NCBI GenBank assembly: GCA_016720935.1
Contig: JADKJP010000006.1
Coordinates: 1,178,001-1,242,000, forward strand
Direction: 5' to 3'
Source of the DNA: Bacteroidota bacterium
GTDB taxonomy: Bacteria; Bacteroidota; Bacteroidia; AKYH767-A; 2013-40CM-41-45
DNA: 64,000 nucleotides
Below, piece after piece: positions 47,307 through 56,023 of this stretch. The position numbers and the translations under genes were made by a program. Within the stretch, counting starts at the first letter, position 1. Each line of letters begins with the position of its first letter. The notes below the pieces were generated by a model. It saw only the letters and a list, made by a program, of their open reading frames with translations. It searched no databases and was not told the DNA's origin.

Positions 47307-48095
47307 AGAATTTGATTTTGGTTAAACTAGCGTTTCCTGAAAATTGACGTCAATCTACTAAAAAAATAAGCTGATTAACAAAAATTAACTTAAAAACTTG
47401 ATAACATGAAAGACAATCTTTTGAAAGTGAATCTGATCATTTTCAAACACCATGTTCATAATTCTTGATTTTAGGGCATTTTGGAAAAATCAATATTAAA
47501 AATCAGTTTGTGTTTTCTTTTGTGTTTGATTTTTTTCACATCAATTGTACTCTGAAAAGATCGAAGATTGGAACCATAATTTTTTTAAAAAATTTCCACT
47601 TAATCAAAATCCTGTTTTGTAATTATCGATGAAAGTACATTCAGAAGAATAAACTCGACTTAACATAATTAAGTATCAAAATAAAAAGTTCTTTCAGAAA
47701 CTGGATTAATTGAAAATGTACTGAGCTCTGAAATCAATCACAAATTATAGTCAAATAGAAGTGAGGCAGAAAAGGGTAATCAAAGAAGATATATGTCGTT
47801 ATATTGCAATGAATTGTGTTGAATTATATAATCTGATAGGAAAGGTCAAATAGACAATGATCATGTTTTTTTTTCTGAAGATGCAATATTTTTGAATTTT
47901 GCCCGACTTCATGGAAGTGAAACCTTATTCTTGATTAAAAGTTAAAATTCGGTTAAACAGATAAATTAATGAGTTGAATGGTAGGTCTATGAACAGTAAA
48001 GGGTGGATAACTCTAATAAATACTTGACTCATATTTTGAGATGCGCTTAAATTTGTCACCATTATAAACCCAACTAAACCTTAAACCACAGAAAA
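47307..48095. other. Intergenic region, 789 bp
   Basis: The longest gene-free stretch in the window, very AT-rich, between the divergent SusC and barrel genes. No coding frame, tRNA or strong hairpin seen. It should contain both promoters and may carry a regulatory RNA or operator I cannot recognise. Confidence 0.6.
48024..48055 (+). promoter_or_regulatory. Candidate promoter of the outer-membrane barrel gene
   Basis: TTG at 48024-48026 and TAAATTTG at 48048-48055 (exact TAnnTTTG), 21 bases apart, 40 bp before the ATG. Confidence 0.5.
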
Positions 48096-48938
48096 ATGAA
48101 AAAAATCATTCTTAGTGCAGCTTTAGCAACAGCGATGATTAGCGCTAATGCTCAAGACATGATGTCAAAAAAAGGAACTCCGATTCTTCCGGAGGCAAAA
48201 GATTGGTCCATTGGATTTGACGCAGCTCCACTTCTGGGCTACTTCGGAAACTTGTTCAACAATACAGTTGACAACTCTGTTTCTGCCAGTTATCAGCAAA
48301 ACATGATGTTGGTTGGTAAAATGATGAAGGATGAGAACACAGCTATGCGCGCGAAATTGCGTATCGGTTTTGGTTCTAATTCCAATGATGCTATCCTGAA
48401 TCAGGATGGAAGCACATCAAATCCTCCTGCAACTGTAACTGATAACCGTAAGATCAGTTCTATGAACTTCAACATCGGTGCTGGTATTCAGAAATATCGT
48501 GGAAAAGGCCGTTTGAAAGGCTTCTACGGTGCTGAAGCAGGAATCGGTATTGGAAGCAGCAAAACAACTTACACTTATGGTAACGCGTTTTCTTCAACCA
48601 ATCCTGCACCAAGCTCTACTGATTGGGGTAGCAACATCAACCAAACAACTGGTGAACGTACAACTGAAGATAAAAATGGTTCAACATTCGGTATCAACCT
48701 TCGTGGTTTCATCGGTGCTGAATATTTCTTCGCTCCAAAAATGTCTCTTAGCGCTGAATACGGCTGGGGACTTGGTCTTTCTTCAACTGGAGAAGGCGAA
48801 ACTACAACTGAATTCTGGGATGGTGGTGCAACTACTCCTGGTGTAAAAACAGTTACTTCTAAATCCGGCAAATCATCTAACTTCAACCTTGATGTAGATA
48901 ACGCTGGTGGACAGATCGTTCTTTCAATGTATTTCTAA
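48096..48938 (+). CDS. Outer-membrane beta-barrel protein
   Basis: 280 aa. Signal peptide 1-19 (AALATAMISANAQ). The body has alternating strands with Asn/Gly turns and ends VLSMYF with a terminal phenylalanine as in BAM substrates. Abundant, favoured-looking codons and strong flanking signals suggest high expression. Porin-like or OmpA-like barrel without a peptidoglycan domain; substrate unknown. Confidence 0.85.
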   Translation: MKKIILSAALATAMISANAQDMMSKKGTPILPEAKDWSIGFDAAPLLGYFGNLFNNTVDNSVSASYQQNMMLVGKMMKDENTAMRAKLRIGFGSNSNDAILNQDGSTSNPPATVTDNRKISSMNFNIGAGIQKYRGKGRLKGFYGAEAGIGIGSSKTTYTYGNAFSSTNPAPSSTDWGSNINQTTGERTTEDKNGSTFGINLRGFIGAEYFFAPKMSLSAEYGWGLGLSSTGEGETTTEFWDGGATTPGVKTVTSKSGKSSNFNLDVDNAGGQIVLSMYF

Positions 48939-48956
48939 TACATACAATCGTTTAAC

Positions 48957-48988
48957 AAAAAAGTCCGGCAAACTGCCGGACTTTTTTG
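48957..48988 (+). terminator. Rho-independent terminator
   Basis: Arms AAAAAAGTCCGGCA and TGCCGGACTTTTTT around AAC, 18 bp after the barrel gene stop. Very stable and symmetric, so it may act on either strand. Confidence 0.92.
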
Positions 48989-49045
48989 TTTTATAGCCTT
49001 GTTAGTTGTTGGTTGTTTTTCAGAAAATGAATATTTACTAAATGT

Positions 49046-49115
49046 ACCCAATCCTCAATCCTCAATCCTCAATCCTCAATCCTCAATCCCCAATCCTCAA
49101 TCCTCATTCCCCAAT
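49046..49115. repeat. Heptad repeat array, consensus CCTCAAT
   Basis: Ten 7-base units: ACCCAAT, five CCTCAAT, CCCCAAT, CCTCAAT, CCTCATT, CCCCAAT. On the opposite strand this is ATTGAGG, the same period and ATTG core as the array at 640-702. Lies between a terminator and the smpB stop, again between convergent genes. Confidence 0.88.
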
Positions 49116-49131
49116 CCCGGAACTAAAAAAC

Positions 49132-49575
49132 CTACCGAACGACCTTCCTGATCTCCCTCTCCTGATCCTTCTTTTTCAGATCTTCCCGTTTGTCAAACAT
49201 CTTCTTTCCTCTCGCTACTGCGACATCCACTTTAGCGAATCCCCGCTCATTAAAGTAGAGTTGGATAGGAACAATGGTTGTTCCCTTTTCTTTGAGTCTG
49301 GATTCGATTTTTCGTAGTTCAAGTCTATTTAAAAGCAGTTTTCTGAGTCGCTTGGGTTCATGATTATTGTAGGAGCCTTGCTTAAATTCAGAGATATGCA
49401 TGTTCTTTAACCACAGTTCTCCGTTTGTCAGGATTCCATACGCCTCGGATAAACTGGCTTTCCCTTCACGAATGGCCTTAACTTCAGTACCTGTGAGCAC
49501 AATGCCGGCAGTAAATGTCTGAAGCAGTAGAAACTCAAAAGAGGCCTTCTTGTTCTGTATTAGTATTTTATCCAT
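49132..49575 (-). CDS. smpB: SsrA-binding protein
   Basis: 147 aa, normal size. Partners tmRNA in rescuing stalled ribosomes. NKKASFEFLLLQTFTAGIVLTGTEVKAIREGKASLSEAYG, the PKRLRKLLL core and the basic tail KKMFDKREDLKKKDQEREIRK are typical. tmRNA itself (ssrA) is not seen in the window. Confidence 0.97.
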   Translation of the reverse strand: MDKILIQNKKASFEFLLLQTFTAGIVLTGTEVKAIREGKASLSEAYGILTNGELWLKNMHISEFKQGSYNNHEPKRLRKLLLNRLELRKIESRLKEKGTTIVPIQLYFNERGFAKVDVAVARGKKMFDKREDLKKKDQEREIRKVVR

Positions 49576-49659
49576 GCTTTAATAAAGCAACCTTTAAGGT
49601 GCTAAGATACAGAAAGCAATGGCATCCTTTCTCAATACAATTGCTCTTCGTTTCAATTT

Positions 49660-51561
49660 TCAATTGTTCGGGATTTCTTCCCGTACAATTAAGACAGGAA
49701 CATGAATGCGGTGTCGCACAGAATCAACTGTCGTTCCCAGGATCATATCCTTGAATCCACGGTGACCATGAGCACCAATTACCAGGAGATCCGCATTGTA
49801 TTGATTCACGAGATCCGGGATAGCTTTTTTAGGATTTCCGTAACCAATCTTTAATTCAACATCATATCCTTTTGATTTTAAATCGTCGACATATTTTTCC
49901 ATATTCTTCTGATCAGACCGGAATTCAAAATCCTGAATTTCCTGTTTCATCATCAACGCTCCCGCAGATTCGACAATGTGTATGAGTAAATAATGTGCTC
50001 GTTTTCCTCCCTGACTGATTGCGTTGGTGATATTTAACTGATCCATTTTTGAAAAATCCACTGCAATAGCAATTCTCTTGTAGGGTTTTGGTTCCGTAAG
50101 TATGAGTTCTTTTGCTTCGAGATGAGGAACTTTTGCTTTCTCGTGGTGAGACTTCTTAAACAATGGCCTGAAGGTGATGTACAACAAAAGTAAAGCAGCC
50201 ATAAGTATTATTGGAACAACGGTGATCCAAATAATTACCGGGTTGCTGCTGCTTTCCAACCAATCCTGAACCTGGCTGTAAACCAGTCGAGCATTTAAAC
50301 CAACAATAATAATGGCGGAAATCCAGGCGGCGATCTGAACATAGATTGGAATTACAAATTCTTTCATTTTACTTTTTTCACTCACAAAATGTATCAAAGG
50401 AATTACGGCAAAACCAAGCTGCAGACTTAAAATTACCTGTGATAGTATAAGTAACTTTCCCGTTGCCTGTTCTCCAAAATATACAATGGTGATCAGTGCC
50501 GGAATAATAGCAATCAAACGGGTCAACAATCTTCTCATCCAGGGTGCAATACGTAATCGGAGATATCCTTCCATTACAATTTGTCCGGCGAGAGTACCGG
50601 TGAGCGTGGAACTTTGTCCGGATGCAATGAGGGCAATCGCAAACAATGCGGGTGCCAGTTTAGTTCCCAACAAAGGTTCCAGAAATTTATGGGCGTCCTG
50701 AATTTCTGCCACTCCATATAATCCATTCTTGAAAAATGTAGAAGCCGCTAAAATAAGTATTGCTGAGTTTACAAAAAATGCAAGATTAAGGGCAATGACA
50801 GAATCGAAAATATTGTACCGTATGGCCTTCCTGATATCCTTTGAAGAACGATTGAACTTTCTGGTTTGCACCAGTGATGAATGCAAATACAAATTATGAG
50901 GCATCACCGTAGCGCCAATAATACCAATCGCTATATATAATGCTGCTTCGTTTGGAAGGGTTGGCACAAAACCCTTTACAACTTCACCGAGATCAGGTTG
51001 TGCAAGAATCATTTCCGCGAGGAATGCCAGGCCAATTACTGCAATCAACGCGATGATAAATGCTTCCATTTTGCGAATACCAAAATTGATCAGGAACAAG
51101 AGTAAAAACGTGTCAAATACAGTGATACAAACGCCCCACAACAAGGGAATGTGAAAAAGCAAATTCAACCCGATTGCCATTCCTAAGACTTCCGCCAGAT
51201 CACAAGCAGCTATCGCGATTTCCGCAAGAAAATACAAAGCGAAATTGACCGGTTTGGAATAGGTTTCTCTCGATGCCTGTGCCAGATCCCGACCACGTAC
51301 AATTCCCAGTCTGGCACTCAGACTCTGGAGCAGAACAGCCATGAGATTAGACATGAGCAAAACCCAAATCAGGGAATAACCAAACTGGCTACCACCGGCA
51401 ATATCGGTTGCCCAGTTTCCCGGGTCCATATAACCGACACTTATCAGATATGCCGGACCTAAAAAGGCAAGGATTTTTCTCCAGCCTTTACCGGTATTGG
51501 AAGTATCAACAGTCTCATGTACTTCCGGGAGTGAAGTATTTGAATGTTTTAATTCGAGCAT
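49660..51561 (-). CDS. mntH: Nramp-family Mn/Fe transporter fused to universal-stress domain
   Basis: 633 aa, against about 410 for E. coli MntH. Eleven or so membrane helices with the metal-binding DPGN in helix 1 (GYMDPGNWATDIAGG) and MPH in helix 6 (ATVMPHNLYLHSSLVQTRKF). After a linker, residues ~490-633 form a UspA-like domain (YKRIAIAVDFSKMDQ) with nucleotide motif G-x2-G-x9-GT in VIGAHGHRGFKDMILGT. It follows mntR by 56 bp. The domain may tune transport by ATP/AMP. Confidence 0.93.
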   Translation of the reverse strand: MLELKHSNTSLPEVHETVDTSNTGKGWRKILAFLGPAYLISVGYMDPGNWATDIAGGSQFGYSLIWVLLMSNLMAVLLQSLSARLGIVRGRDLAQASRETYSKPVNFALYFLAEIAIAACDLAEVLGMAIGLNLLFHIPLLWGVCITVFDTFLLLFLINFGIRKMEAFIIALIAVIGLAFLAEMILAQPDLGEVVKGFVPTLPNEAALYIAIGIIGATVMPHNLYLHSSLVQTRKFNRSSKDIRKAIRYNIFDSVIALNLAFFVNSAILILAASTFFKNGLYGVAEIQDAHKFLEPLLGTKLAPALFAIALIASGQSSTLTGTLAGQIVMEGYLRLRIAPWMRRLLTRLIAIIPALITIVYFGEQATGKLLILSQVILSLQLGFAVIPLIHFVSEKSKMKEFVIPIYVQIAAWISAIIIVGLNARLVYSQVQDWLESSSNPVIIWITVVPIILMAALLLLYITFRPLFKKSHHEKAKVPHLEAKELILTEPKPYKRIAIAVDFSKMDQLNITNAISQGGKRAHYLLIHIVESAGALMMKQEIQDFEFRSDQKNMEKYVDDLKSKGYDVELKIGYGNPKKAIPDLVNQYNADLLVIGAHGHRGFKDMILGTTVDSVRHRIHVPVLIVREEIPNN

Positions 51562-51617
51562 TTTGAAGAAGTATTTTAAAAATTAAAAGAAGCGGACAGG
51601 CTCAATTGCTAACTTTG

Positions 51618-52283
51618 TTATTTAACAGGCAGAACCAGGATGTTTCTGGCTACTTCATGACTGATGTGCTTAATTTTCTTGTTTCCTGAAAGAAGCAAAC
51701 TCATCGATTGATCTATTTCCAGTTTTTGCCTGATGATAATTTTTTTTCCGAGAGAATATCCTTCCTTTTCCATAAAGCGAAGAAAAACCGGGCGGTGATC
51801 AATGACACCGGTTATTATGACTGGCTTGTCCATCTCAGCGGCACTTAATGGTATGGTATTTTGCACGTGAAAAATTCCCTGGTCGTCCGGTATCGGATCA
51901 CCGTGGGGGTCATATTTAGGGTAACCGAGATAATGATCCAGTTTTGTGATCAGAGCTTCAGATTTTATGTGTTCCAACTGTTCGGCTATTTCATGCACTT
52001 CATCCCAGGAGAAGCCCAGTTTTTCCACCAGGAATAATTCCCATAAACGATGCTTACGGATAATGTTGACTGCTACTTTCCGGCCGGATGTACTCAGGGC
52101 GACACCCTGGTACTTTTCATAACGAATCAGTTTTTTCTCGGCGAGCTTTTTCAACATATCGGTGACCGAAGCAGGAGCCGTCTCTACCAATGCCGCGATC
52201 GCTGTAGTACTGATTTTCTTATCTCCTTTTTCAAGAAGCTTGTAAATCGCTTTTAAATAATTTTCTTCAGAGAGGGAATGCAT
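51618..52283 (-). CDS. mntR: DtxR/MntR-family metal-dependent repressor
   Basis: 221 aa. N-terminal winged helix-turn-helix (YLKAIYKLLEKG ... TAIAALVETAPASVTDMLKKLAEKKLI), a dimerisation domain with metal residues (HRLWELFLVEKLGFSWDEVHEIAEQLEH, DHYLGYPKYDPHGDPIP), and a C-terminal FeoA/SH3-like domain. First gene of the mntR-mntH pair. A 7-4-7 palindrome 63 bp upstream fits autorepression. Mn is preferred by context; Fe cannot be excluded. Confidence 0.93.
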   Translation of the reverse strand: MHSLSEENYLKAIYKLLEKGDKKISTTAIAALVETAPASVTDMLKKLAEKKLIRYEKYQGVALSTSGRKVAVNIIRKHRLWELFLVEKLGFSWDEVHEIAEQLEHIKSEALITKLDHYLGYPKYDPHGDPIPDDQGIFHVQNTIPLSAAEMDKPVIITGVIDHRPVFLRFMEKEGYSLGKKIIIRQKLEIDQSMSLLLSGNKKIKHISHEVARNILVLPVK

Positions 52284-52345
52284 ATCGAATTTTAAGCGTG
52301 TTGAATTGAATTCGTGAGGTAAATTTTAGAACTAACTGATATTAA

Positions 52346-52363
52346 ATTTAGACAAATCTAAAT
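52346..52363. promoter_or_regulatory. Candidate MntR/DtxR operator
   Basis: Perfect palindrome ATTTAGA-CAAA-TCTAAAT centred about 72 bp before the mntR start, in the gap between mntR and divergent pyrD. The TTTAG...CTAAA form resembles DtxR-family boxes. Confidence 0.6.
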
Positions 52364-52505
52364 ATTTATTTCAATAAAAGAAAAAAGCAAGAACAGTGTA
52401 GTGGAGAAAAGAACCCTGAATTGAATTTATTGGGGCTCACGTATGTGTAAAGGACTGATTGTCAGAAACAGTATTTCCGCTGAATTGTATTAAATTTGAT
52501 GCCGT

Positions 52506-53585
52506 ATGGGAGTTTATAAGAGTCTCTTAAAACCGGTATTTTTTCTTTTTGACCCGGAGAAAATCCATCATGTTGTTGTGTTGAGCCTGCGTGTACTGGG
52601 CAGGATACCCGGCATGAAATTCCTGCTGCGAAAGTTGTTTGTGAAACAGGATCCCCGTCTTGAACGCAATATATTTTCAATTCAATTTCCGAATCCGGTC
52701 GGACTGGCAGCGGGATTTGATAAAGACGCGAAACTTATTCCTGAATTGGCATGTCTGGGCTTTGGGTTTATTGAAGTAGGCACTGTGACACCAAAAGCTC
52801 AGCCTGGTAATCCCAAACCTCGCATGTTTCGTTTAAAGCAGGATGCAGGTATTATCAATAGGATGGGCTTCAACAATGAAGGGGTGGAAGCCATGGTTCA
52901 GAGACTTCAAAACCGCCCCGCGCATGTGATCGTTGGAGGAAATATCGGTAAAAACAAATCCACCCCGAATGAACAAGCTATTCAGGATTATGATATCTGT
53001 TTCCGGGCTTTGTTTCCGTTTGTGGACTATTTTGTTGTGAATGTGAGTTCTCCCAACACACCTGATTTACGTTCGCTGCAGGAGAAAGAGCCTCTGCTGG
53101 CACTGCTGAGTCATCTGCAAAAGCTCAATGCTCAATTGAGTGCCGGATCCGATGGAGCAAATGCTGATAATAATCTTAAAAGAAAACCTTTGCTTTTAAA
53201 AATTGCACCGGATTTGACCAATGCTCAATTGGATGAAATTATAGAGGTAACCCTGGAAACCAAACTGGATGGTATCATCGCTACGAATACAACTATTTCT
53301 AGAAATGGTTTGAAAGCGGATCAAGTAACCATTGAAGAAATTGGTGCAGGCGGGTTGAGTGGAAAGCCTTTGACTTCCAGATCTACTGAGGTAATTCGTT
53401 ATCTCGCGGATAAGGCTCAGGGAAGATATAAAATCATTGGAGTGGGCGGAATACATTCTCCTGAGGATGCACTTGAAAAGCTTGAAGCCGGCGCATCCCT
53501 GATTCAATTATACACAGGTTTTATTTATGAAGGGCCCGGACTTGTGAAAAAAATATCAGAAGAACTTTTGAAACATTCCCAATGA
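52506..53585 (+). CDS. pyrD: Dihydroorotate dehydrogenase (quinone), class 2
   Basis: 359 aa. FMN enzyme of pyrimidine synthesis bound to the inner membrane through its N-terminal helices (MGVYKSLLKPVFFLFDPEKIHH). Motifs FPNPVGLAAGFDKDAKLI, the catalytic serine in NVSSPNTPDLRSLQ, LLLKIAPDLT and IGVGGIHSPEDALEKLEAGASLIQLYTGFIYEGP are intact. A perfect terminator hairpin follows. Confidence 0.97.
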   Translation: MGVYKSLLKPVFFLFDPEKIHHVVVLSLRVLGRIPGMKFLLRKLFVKQDPRLERNIFSIQFPNPVGLAAGFDKDAKLIPELACLGFGFIEVGTVTPKAQPGNPKPRMFRLKQDAGIINRMGFNNEGVEAMVQRLQNRPAHVIVGGNIGKNKSTPNEQAIQDYDICFRALFPFVDYFVVNVSSPNTPDLRSLQEKEPLLALLSHLQKLNAQLSAGSDGANADNNLKRKPLLLKIAPDLTNAQLDEIIEVTLETKLDGIIATNTTISRNGLKADQVTIEEIGAGGLSGKPLTSRSTEVIRYLADKAQGRYKIIGVGGIHSPEDALEKLEAGASLIQLYTGFIYEGPGLVKKISEELLKHSQ

Positions 53586-53589
53586 ACAG

Positions 53590-53622
53590 TTGCCTGAAAG
53601 ATACTTTCAGGCAAAAGAATTT
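53590..53622 (+). terminator. Terminator after pyrD
   Basis: Arms TTGCCTGAAAG (53590-53600) and CTTTCAGGCAA (53604-53614) around ATA, then AAGAATTTT. Eleven matched pairs; the tail favours the plus strand. Confidence 0.8.
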
Positions 53623-53634
53623 TAAATACATTCG

Positions 53635-54309
53635 TTACTCACTTTTCGCTTTTTCAGAAAGATGCTTCAGAACTTTTGCTTCAAGAAAGAAGATGATTTC
53701 TTCCGCGATATTTTTCGTCTGATCACCGGTACGTTCCAGTTTTCGAATTGTAGAAACGATGTGTAATGCCTGACTGATTTTATCCGGATGAGATTTGATA
53801 TATTCTTCAATGACAGTATTAGCATTCCCATTGATTTCGTCGAGTATATCATCTTTCTTGAAAACACCCCGTGAAAGTTTGGCGTCTTCCGCATCAAATG
53901 CGCGCTGAACATCCGTTAACATTTCAATGGCCACGTCATACATTTCTTCCAACCTGGTGACTTTTAATAATTCAGAGTCGAATGGAGTTTCAGTTTCCAT
54001 GACATAACGAGAAATTCCATCCGCAATATCACCTATCCTTTCAAGGTTGGAATTGATTTTCAAAACAGCCAGGACAAAACGCAAATCAATCGCTACCGGA
54101 TTGAATAGAGCGAAAATATTTTCGCAGTCCTTGTCAATTTTTAATTCAAGAGCATTGACTCTTTTTTCATTGAAGTTTACTTCTCTTGCCAATGCATTGT
54201 CCATATTCAGGAATGCCGACTTCGCCTTTCTCAATTGAGAAATCACAAGGTCAAACATCTCAACTTTTTCATCCTTCAGCCTTTTCAGCTCAACATCTAA
54301 ATGTGTCAT
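53635..54309 (-). CDS. phoU: Phosphate-uptake regulator PhoU
   Basis: 224 aa with two PhoU three-helix repeats, each carrying the acidic metal motif: ERIGDIADGISRYV (first) and ERTGDQTKNIAEEIIFF (second). It links the Pst transporter to the phosphate sensor. Last gene of the pst run, 69 bp after pstB. Confidence 0.96.
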   Translation of the reverse strand: MTHLDVELKRLKDEKVEMFDLVISQLRKAKSAFLNMDNALAREVNFNEKRVNALELKIDKDCENIFALFNPVAIDLRFVLAVLKINSNLERIGDIADGISRYVMETETPFDSELLKVTRLEEMYDVAIEMLTDVQRAFDAEDAKLSRGVFKKDDILDEINGNANTVIEEYIKSHPDKISQALHIVSTIRKLERTGDQTKNIAEEIIFFLEAKVLKHLSEKAKSE

Positions 54310-54378
54310 AAATTATTGTAGTTCTAATGGGATAAATTTACAATTTCTTTTTCGAAAGAACAGGAATCCGATTTGTTC

Positions 54379-55137
54379 TCATCCAAATCTTCCGGTTACA
54401 TAACTTTGAGTTCGGGGATCTGCGGGGTTGGTAAAGATTACAGGGGTATCGTCAAATTCGATCAGGTCTCCCAGGTAAAAGAATGCTGTTTTGTCGCTCA
54501 CCCGTCCGGCCTGTTGCATATTGTGCGTCACAATGATGATGGTGTACTTGCTTTTCAATTCATAAATCAGCTCCTCAATTTTTGAAGTAGAAATTGGATC
54601 AAGAGCGGATGCGGGTTCATCCATCAGCAATACTGATGGTTCATTGGCCAAAGCTCTTGCAATACAGAGACGTTGTTGTTGCCCACCCGACAATTCAAAT
54701 GCTGATTTTTTTAATTTGTCTTTTACTTCTTCCCACAAAGCTGCCTGACGTAGAGACGTTTCTACTCGTTCTTCAATAAAAGTTTTATGTTCAACACCAT
54801 TGACGCGTAACCCATAGGCTACATTCTCGAAAATGCTTTTTGGAAATGGGTTCGGTTTTTGGAATACCATCCCCACTTTCTTACGCAGTTCATCAATCCG
54901 CATACCGATTGATTTTTTATAAATGTCTTTTCCGTCCAGTAATATATCACCTTCAATTCTGACATTTTCAATGAGATCATTCATCCTGTTGAAAAGCCTG
55001 AGATAGGTCGATTTGCCACAACCTGATGGTCCGATGAGGGCAGTGACAGTATTTTCCTGAATAGACATTGTAATTCCCTTCAGGGCATGAAATTCACCAT
55101 AGTACAGATGAACGTTTTTACTTTCAATTTTATTCAT
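54379..55137 (-). CDS. pstB: Phosphate ABC transporter ATPase
   Basis: 252 aa. Walker A GPSGCGKST, the PstB-typical LRLFNRMNDL, VGMVFQKPNPFP, signature LSGGQQQRLCIARALA, Walker B VLLMDEPASALDP and the H-loop THNMQQA. Complete. Confidence 0.98.
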   Translation of the reverse strand: MNKIESKNVHLYYGEFHALKGITMSIQENTVTALIGPSGCGKSTYLRLFNRMNDLIENVRIEGDILLDGKDIYKKSIGMRIDELRKKVGMVFQKPNPFPKSIFENVAYGLRVNGVEHKTFIEERVETSLRQAALWEEVKDKLKKSAFELSGGQQQRLCIARALANEPSVLLMDEPASALDPISTSKIEELIYELKSKYTIIIVTHNMQQAGRVSDKTAFFYLGDLIEFDDTPVIFTNPADPRTQSYVTGRFG

Positions 55138-55160
55138 AGCAGGATTATTCGAAGGAATTT

Positions 55161-56015
55161 TTAATTCATTTTTACTTTGTTTCCCAGATATCTTCTCAAA
55201 GCGTTTGCAAGTAAATTCAATATCAGTACAAAGAGTACCAATACCAATGCCGTACCATAAGCCATATCTCTGGATTCTTCCACTTTTGTTCCACTCGTGG
55301 AAATTACATACAAGTGATAGGGGAGTGCCATGACCTGATCGAAGATTGAAGTTGGCAATTTCGGTAGGAAATAAGCCGCAACCGTAAAAAGAATAGGTGC
55401 TGTTTCCCCGGAAACACGACCAATTGACAAAATTAGTCCGGTGATGATATTCGGCATCGCAATGGGCAAAACAACCTTGCGAATTGTCTGAAGTTTAGTA
55501 GCACCCAATGCATAGCTTCCGTCACGGAAACTGTCGTTCACTGCAAGTAAAGCTTCTTCTGTCACGCGTATAACAACAGGAAGAGCAAGAAGTCCTAATG
55601 TCAGCGATCCGGCTAGAATCGAATCCCCGAAGTTCAGTGTTTTTACAAACAGTGACATTCCAAACAAACCAAAAACAATGGATGGAATCCCCGCGAGATT
55701 ATTAGTCATCAATTTCATGAATCTTTTAAACTTCGATTCATTTGTGTATTCATGGATGTAAATTCCTGCCAACACTCCAATAGGAAATGCAAAAAGCATT
55801 GATCCTGTTACGAGACAAAGAGTTCCGATAATTGCCGGATAAATTCCGCCTTTTGTCATTCCGTCTTCTGGCATTTTCGTTAAGAAATCCCAGTTGAGCA
55901 TATGCCAGCCTCTGACAAAAATAAATTCCAGGATCCAGAACAAAATTCCCAGAACCAGAATGCTCAGAATTCTGAATGTCCAGAACGCAATATTTTCTTT
56001 CGCTTGTTTAGTCAT
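55161..56015 (-). CDS. pstA: Phosphate ABC transporter permease PstA
   Basis: 284 aa, six membrane helices. The EAA-like loop (EEALLAVNDSFRDGSYALGATKLQTIRKVVLP) marks a phosphate permease. 8 bp after pstC and 23 bp before pstB; same transcript. Confidence 0.96.
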   Translation of the reverse strand: MTKQAKENIAFWTFRILSILVLGILFWILEFIFVRGWHMLNWDFLTKMPEDGMTKGGIYPAIIGTLCLVTGSMLFAFPIGVLAGIYIHEYTNESKFKRFMKLMTNNLAGIPSIVFGLFGMSLFVKTLNFGDSILAGSLTLGLLALPVVIRVTEEALLAVNDSFRDGSYALGATKLQTIRKVVLPIAMPNIITGLILSIGRVSGETAPILFTVAAYFLPKLPTSIFDQVMALPYHLYVISTSGTKVEESRDMAYGTALVLVLFVLILNLLANALRRYLGNKVKMN

Positions 56016-56023
56016 AAGCCGAC

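Noticed and set aside
49046..49115. CRISPR array
   Set aside because: Units are 7 bp, adjacent and without spacers, and there are no cas genes.
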